A DNA stretch of 6,425 nt, from contig CAIPNN010000072.1 in assembly GCA_903866425.1 (NCBI GenBank), positions 1-6,425 on the forward strand. The letters are read 5' to 3'. A program made the position numbers and the translations under genes. This document shows, in pieces, positions 1 through 6,425 of this stretch. Numbering within the stretch: the first letter of the stretch is position 1; each line of letters begins with the position of its first letter. Source of the DNA: an uncultured Actinomycetes bacterium. GTDB lineage: Bacteria > Actinomycetota > Thermoleophilia > Miltoncostaeales > Miltoncostaeaceae. Under the pieces are notes generated by a model. The model saw only the letters and a program-made list of their open reading frames with translations. It was not told the DNA's origin and searched no databases.

Positions 1-527
1 CTATTCAGCAGGCGCGTGCGGGCGAGCAGCCCCGCAGCGATGGGGTCGTGCTCGGCAGGTGCCAGCACCTCCGCAGCCTCCTGCGGCTCACCCTCATTGA
101 TGAGGATGTGCGCCAGCGCAATGCGGGCGTCGGTGCGCCCGGCGTCGCGGAAGATGGCTTCGCGCAGGGAGTCCTCATCGCCGGCCTCAACCAGCATGTC
201 CACCTGGCTCGGTACCAGCGCGTTGAGGAAGGTCTCCATCTGGTCGGCCGAGATGAGCCCCACGAATTCCTCCACCACCTCGCCGTTCCGGAATGCCTTC
301 ACGGCGGGGATGCTCATCACCTGAAATTGCTGGGCCAGCGCGGGGTGCGCGTCGATATCGACCTTGGCCAGTTCCACATCGCCCATGCGCCGCTCGACGG
401 CCGACTCGATGAGCGGCCCGAGCTGGCGGCACGGCCCGCACCACTCGGCCCAGAAGTCCACGACCACCGGCATCTCGTACGAGCGCTCGATGACATCGGT
501 CTGGAACGAGTCTCCGGTGACGTCCAT
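1..527 (-). CDS. cnoX: Thioredoxin-fold chaperone/redox protein with TPR-like tail, CnoX/YbbN family (3' end missing)
   Basis: The 175 visible residues run off the left edge without a stop. Residues about 1-105 form a thioredoxin domain: beta strand VVVDFWAEW, active site W29-C30-G31-P32-C33, and the cis-proline loop S72-I73-P74. Residues from about 107 on are Ala/Leu/Glu-rich helices (DARIALAHILINEGEPQEAAEVL) that look like the start of a TPR region. A plain thioredoxin is about 105-110 residues, so the extension points to the CnoX/YbbN family (usually near 280 residues). Known members are cytoplasmic holdases that protect substrates from oxidation and pass them to GroEL or DnaK. E. coli CnoX lacks a complete CXXC, whereas some homologues keep it; here both cysteines are present, so thiol-disulfide activity is possible (inference). 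The ATG at 525-527 is preceded by a strong AGGAGG. The gene lies 9 bp after the acylase gene and is probably in its operon. The family call is good; the exact subfamily is less certain because the TPR part is cut. Confidence 0.85.
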   Translation of the reverse strand, partial: MDVTGDSFQTDVIERSYEMPVVVDFWAEWCGPCRQLGPLIESAVERRMGDVELAKVDIDAHPALAQQFQVMSIPAVKAFRNGEVVEEFVGLISADQMETFLNALVPSQVDMLVEAGDEDSLREAIFRDAGRTDARIALAHILINEGEPQEAAEVLAPAEHDPIAAGLLARTRLLN

Positions 528-532
528 GTGGT

Positions 533-538
533 CCTCCT
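533..538 (-). promoter_or_regulatory. Shine-Dalgarno of the CnoX-like gene, overlapping the upstream stop codon
   Basis: On the minus strand AGGAGG lies 5 nt before the ATG at 527. Its first two bases are also the last two bases of the TAG stop (537-539) of the acylase gene. This arrangement supports the chosen start and suggests translational coupling: ribosomes terminating on the acylase gene are placed at the next initiation site. Confidence 0.8.
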
Positions 539-1526
539 ACAGCGTGACGGGACTGAACCGGGCCGGGCCCGGGATGGGCGTACGGCGGCCGGTTGAGAAG
601 TCGGTTGACGACAAGTCCACCACGTATGGCGTGGGGTCGCCGATTGTTCGGTATGCGTACCGGTGGTCGGTGAGGTTGCACACCGTCACCCACGTGGTCA
701 CCTCGGGAACGACCTTGCCCGGCGCGAACTCCTCGGTGATGAGCCCCGCCGGGATGTCGAAGGCATTGAGCGCGTGCAGGCAGGCGGCCTCGGCCGATGC
801 GGCGTCGGCGGGCTGTTCCATCAGCAGCACCATGGCGGCGGCCCGCACAAACCGTGAGGGCGGCGTGTAGTCGCCGGGCAGGCCGAGCAGGCCACCACCC
901 TGCCCCAGAGGGTGCAGCGTGGTGTGGCCCACCGTGGTGGTGGGGTTGACCGCCGACACGCCCACGTAGTTGCGCAGGTTGGTGAGGTGCCAGTCGAGGA
1001 AGGGCGGGTTGGTGCCGACCCCGGTGGGGTTGTCGACGATGCTCATGCCCTCGGGGCGGAACTCGATGGCCATCGACGCTGTGGCGTCGTGCAGGAAGAA
1101 GTGCAGGGGCGGCACGAATCCCACGCCGGGGTCGTACCCCACCACGTTCAGATGTGCGGCTGCGGCCTTCGCCTCGGCAACGCTCGTGCATGTGCCGAGC
1201 AGGTAGGCGATGACATCCATCTCGCTGATGTCGTTGCCAGTGCCCGTGGGTGCCGCGTAGTCACAGAAGCCGGCCATGTAGAGCGCGTGGGCACTCAGGC
1301 CCTCGGTGTTCATGCCGTCGGCCAGCAGCCCCTCGCCCATGGCACCCATGCCCACGACGCCGTACTGGGGCGTCCACGCCACGCCGTTCTTCACCCCGGC
1401 AGACGTGCGCGGCACCCCAACCGGCACCACCTGCACCTCCCACGGGATGAGATCGGGGAACTCCATGGTGCGCCCCACAACAACGGTGCCGTCGGTAGCC
1501 GGCTTGATCTTGAAGTTGGTGCACAT
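537..1526 (-). CDS. Choloylglycine hydrolase / penicillin V acylase family Ntn-hydrolase (linear amide C-N hydrolase)
   Basis: This 329-residue protein has the usual length and the hallmark residues of the family (PF02275). The sequence begins Met-Cys-Thr-Asn, so removal of Met1 exposes Cys2 as the N-terminal nucleophile. No signal peptide or propeptide is present, indicating a cytoplasmic enzyme. Other conserved sites are Arg19 (GRTMEF), the GMNTEGL segment around Asn73, Asn173 (VGTNPPFLDWH) and Arg225 (LPGDYTPPSRFVRA). These match Cys2, Arg18, Asn175 and Arg228 of bile salt hydrolases. Two positions differ from bile salt hydrolases: Glu22 stands where Asp21 is usual, and Tyr83 stands where Asn82 is usual; Tyr here is a feature of Bacillus penicillin V acylase. 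The family hydrolyses amide bonds in conjugated bile salts, penicillin V or N-acyl homoserine lactones. The substrate here is unknown, and an N-acyl amide or lactone seems likelier than bile salts. It is the first gene of an apparent operon with the CnoX-like gene. No Shine-Dalgarno precedes the ATG at 1524-1526; a leaderless mRNA is likely. Confidence 0.9.
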   Translation of the reverse strand: MCTNFKIKPATDGTVVVGRTMEFPDLIPWEVQVVPVGVPRTSAGVKNGVAWTPQYGVVGMGAMGEGLLADGMNTEGLSAHALYMAGFCDYAAPTGTGNDISEMDVIAYLLGTCTSVAEAKAAAAHLNVVGYDPGVGFVPPLHFFLHDATASMAIEFRPEGMSIVDNPTGVGTNPPFLDWHLTNLRNYVGVSAVNPTTTVGHTTLHPLGQGGGLLGLPGDYTPPSRFVRAAAMVLLMEQPADAASAEAACLHALNAFDIPAGLITEEFAPGKVVPEVTTWVTVCNLTDHRYAYRTIGDPTPYVVDLSSTDFSTGRRTPIPGPARFSPVTL

Positions 1527-1542
1527 GCGGCCACTCTATGAT
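1516..1542 (+). promoter_or_regulatory. Candidate leaderless promoter of ettA
   Basis: TATGAT (1537-1542) matches five of six bases of the -10 consensus and ends 8 bp before the ATG at 1551. A weak -35, TTGGTG (1516-1521), lies 15 bp upstream, which is a short spacer. The stretch between -10 and ATG (GCCGCCCT) has no Shine-Dalgarno, so transcription probably starts at or within about 2 nt of the start codon. The -10 shares bases 1537-1538 with the -10 of the divergent promoter. Confidence 0.5.
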
Positions 1543-1550
1543 GCCGCCCT

Positions 1551-1561
<11 letters not shown>
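1533..1561 (-). promoter_or_regulatory. Candidate leaderless promoter of the acylase-cnoX operon
   Basis: Reading the minus strand, TTGGAT (1561-1556) is followed by a 17-bp spacer and TAGAGT (1538-1533), a TANNNT-type -10. Six bases then separate it from the ATG at 1526. If the hexamer occupies -12 to -7, +1 falls exactly on the A of the start codon. The absence of a purine-rich Shine-Dalgarno fits a leaderless transcript. The -35 lies inside the first codons of ettA. Prediction from sequence only. Confidence 0.5.
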
Positions 1562-3245
<1,684 letters not shown>

Positions 3246-3256
3246 GGAGCGGTGAA

Positions 3257-3270
3257 CCCGCGGCGGCGGG
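3257..3270. terminator. Weak hairpin between convergent ettA and lipoprotein genes
   Basis: CCCGC (3257-3261), loop GGCG, GCGGG (3266-3270) can form a 5-bp all-GC stem. It sits 11 bp after the ettA stop and 5 bp before the stop of the convergent lipoprotein gene. There is no T-tract on either side, so it is not a canonical intrinsic terminator. It may act as a minimal bidirectional stop, as short U-less hairpins are proposed to do in actinobacteria, or it may be chance in GC-rich DNA. Confidence 0.3.
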
Positions 3271-3275
3271 GGTCA

Positions 3276-4259
3276 TCAGTTGTCGCAGGTACCAACCATG
3301 GTGAACGCCTGGTTGTTGTTGCCCCAGGTGCCGCTCAGGCGGAACTGCCCGTTGCTCGAGATGGACACCTTCTTCACGGTGCCCTGCAGGCCGTAGCCGC
3401 CACCCTTCACAACCACCTGGGCGTTCGAGCCGCCAGTGGTGTCGACACCGAGGTTGACGCTGCCGGACGAGCCGGTGGCGAAGATGGTGCCGCGGGTCAC
3501 CGTGCACGACGACAGGTCGAACGTGCGCTGGATCGCCGGGCTGCCGAGCGTGGCGGTCTCACCGCTCGTGTTGCTGCCACCGCCACCGCTGCCGCCGCCT
3601 GAGCACGAGGCCGGGCGGTTGGGCCATGCCTTGGCGAGTGCGTTGGCCGTGGCCGGGCCGTAGCGACCGTCGGCGGTGATGCCGGCCTTCTTCTGGAACG
3701 CGATGAGCGCCTGCTCGGTGCCGGAGCCAGCGACACCGTCAATCGCCCCGTCGTAGTAGCAGAGGCCGGTGAGGGCGGTCTGCAGCAGCTCGACGGCGTC
3801 GGTGTTGGGGTTGCCGAGCGCCAGGTTGATTGCCGCCCAGGTCTGCGGGCCGGCAATGCCATCAACCGGCAACTGCGCGGCCTTCTGGAACGAGGACACG
3901 GCAGCCTTCGTCTGCGGGCCGTACACGCCGTTGATCGGGCCGTTGTAGAAGCCCAGGGTGGCGAGGTCCTTCTGCAGGGCCATGTTGGCCTGTTTCACCG
4001 GGTCGGGCTTGGGCTTGGCCGGCGTGGTCGTGGTGGTGGATGCGACCGTCGCTGTCGTGGCGGTGGTCGCCGTTGACGTGGTCGCAGTGGAGGTGGTCCC
4101 CGTCGTGGCCGTGGTGCTGGTGGGAGCCAGGTTGCTCGAACCACCCGTGGTGGACGTGACGGTGACGGTGGTGGTGCCGCCCCCGAAGCCACACCCGGCG
4201 ATGAGCACGGATGCGCCTGCGAGAGCCGCAGCAGCGGAGAGAGTGCGGAATGAGGTCAT
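3276..4259 (-). CDS. Lipoprotein with two peptidoglycan-binding repeats and a C-terminal LpqH-like beta domain
   Basis: A 327-residue envelope protein. Residues 1-22 are a signal peptide ending in lipobox L19-I20-A21-G22-C23, so Cys23 should be lipidated. Residues 29-79 are a Thr-rich spacer (28 of 51 are Thr) followed by AKPKPDP. Two PG_binding_1 repeats (PF01471) follow at about 92-145 and 156-211; each has the G-x-YxG-xIDG/ING-G-T-A-FQ pattern (GFYNGPINGVYGPQT and CYYDGAIDGVAGSGT). A Gly/Ser linker (219-233) leads to a domain of about 95 residues with Cys252 and Cys325 near its ends. Its order of short motifs (C-x-V-x-RG, GSVNLGVD, FRLSGTW, FTMVGTC) resembles the mycobacterial 19-kDa lipoprotein LpqH (PF05481); this is an inference. 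No catalytic motif is visible, so a structural or binding role at the cell wall is likely. The ATG at 4259 was chosen because it starts the signal peptide; a GTG at 4268 in the same frame (adding MGL) is possible, as neither has a clear Shine-Dalgarno. Confidence 0.88.
   Translation of the reverse strand: MTSFRTLSAAAALAGASVLIAGCGFGGGTTTVTVTSTTGGSSNLAPTSTTATTGTTSTATTSTATTATTATVASTTTTTPAKPKPDPVKQANMALQKDLATLGFYNGPINGVYGPQTKAAVSSFQKAAQLPVDGIAGPQTWAAINLALGNPNTDAVELLQTALTGLCYYDGAIDGVAGSGTEQALIAFQKKAGITADGRYGPATANALAKAWPNRPASCSGGGSGGGGSNTSGETATLGSPAIQRTFDLSSCTVTRGTIFATGSSGSVNLGVDTTGGSNAQVVVKGGGYGLQGTVKKVSISSNGQFRLSGTWGNNNQAFTMVGTCDN
4023..4175 (-). repeat. Low-complexity Thr-codon tract in the lipoprotein gene
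   Basis: Codons 29-79 of the lipoprotein consist mostly of ACC/ACG/ACT mixed with GCG/GCC and TCC. The plus strand therefore reads as GTGGTGG/GTCGTGG-like imperfect triplets. The tract encodes a flexible, possibly glycosylated spacer between the lipid anchor and the peptidoglycan-binding repeats. Codon use is mixed, so it is not a pure microsatellite, but its length may vary between strains. Confidence 0.7.
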
Positions 4260-4301
4260 GAGGCCCACGTTCGCCCCCGCCACCCGGTGCCCTGCCTCTT
4301 G

Positions 4302-4307
4302 TACCCT
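4302..4307 (+). promoter_or_regulatory. Weak candidate -10 of the aconitase gene in the divergent spacer
   Basis: The 106-bp spacer 4260-4365 must hold the promoters of both acnA and the lipoprotein gene. TACCCT (4302-4307) fits a TANNNT -10 and would give a leader of about 52 nt carrying the acnA Shine-Dalgarno. No convincing -35 is seen. On the minus strand TACAAG (4303-4298) overlaps it and is an equally weak candidate for the lipoprotein gene. Palindromes CCGCGCGG (4317-4324) and the imperfect CGGACGCGTGCG (4322-4333) lie downstream of this -10 where a repressor could bind, but such strings are common in GC-rich DNA. Confidence 0.25.
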
Positions 4308-4355
4308 CCCCGGTCGCCGCGCGGACGCGTGCGGCCTGACACCGAATTTCGCACG

Positions 4356-4360
4356 AGGAG
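4356..4360 (+). promoter_or_regulatory. Shine-Dalgarno of acnA, fixing a GTG start
   Basis: AGGAG lies 5 nt before GTG at 4366-4368. It selects GTG as the aconitase start: the overlapping TTG at 4364 is in another frame, and the first ATG in frame comes only at codon 86, after conserved aconitase sequence. Confidence 0.75.
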
Positions 4361-4365
4361 CACTT

Positions 4366-6425
<2,060 letters not shown>

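Noticed and set aside
187..1191. A 334-codon minus-strand open frame overlapping the acylase and cnoX-like genes
   Set aside because: It is a different frame of the same strand; Arg/Pro/Gly/His-rich, with no domain, while the overlapping frames carry catalytic motifs of known families.
1510..1515. TTGAAG as the -35 of ettA
   Set aside because: The spacer to TATGAT would be 21 bp, too long for a standard sigma-70-type promoter; TTGGTG at 1516-1521 is the less bad candidate.
912..1541. A 209-codon plus-strand open frame opposite the acylase gene
   Set aside because: It is antisense to conserved catalytic sequence (Asn73, Asn173 and surrounding motifs), has shadow-type composition and no supported start signal.

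Overview
The window is GC-rich bacterial DNA, with strong G/C preference at third codon positions, and fits a member of the Actinomycetota. The evidence is an EttA of the actinobacterial type, a monofunctional AcnA-type aconitase, a lipoprotein with a long Thr-rich spacer and a mycobacterial-LpqH-like tail, and start codons that appear to lack leaders. I cannot name a genus. The absence of tRNAs, insertion sequences, CRISPR arrays and phage genes suggests a chromosomal housekeeping segment.

Layout, left to right. (1) Positions 1-1526, minus strand: a two-gene unit. The upstream gene encodes a cytoplasmic Ntn-hydrolase of the choloylglycine hydrolase / penicillin V acylase family. The downstream gene, cut by the left edge, encodes a thioredoxin-fold protein with a TPR-like extension (CnoX/YbbN family). 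The Shine-Dalgarno of the second gene overlaps the stop of the first, so they are probably co-translated. (2) Positions 1527-1550: a divergent spacer of only 24 bp whose two candidate -10 elements overlap; both flanking genes look leaderless. (3) Positions 1551-3245, plus strand: the ribosome-associated ABC-F ATPase EttA. (4) Positions 3246-3275: a short convergent gap with a small GC hairpin. (5) Positions 3276-4259, minus strand: a lipoprotein with two peptidoglycan-binding repeats and a C-terminal beta-rich domain. (6) Positions 4260-4365: a divergent promoter region. (7) Positions 4366-6425, plus strand: aconitase, cut by the right edge.

The genes do not form one pathway. The clearest functional link is the acylase-CnoX pair. 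EttA (translation under low energy) and aconitase (TCA cycle) are core functions, and the lipoprotein belongs to the cell envelope. I did not find a convincing previously undescribed system. The items most worth checking are the back-to-back leaderless promoters at 1516-1561, the domain architecture of the lipoprotein, and the PVA-like active site of the acylase.
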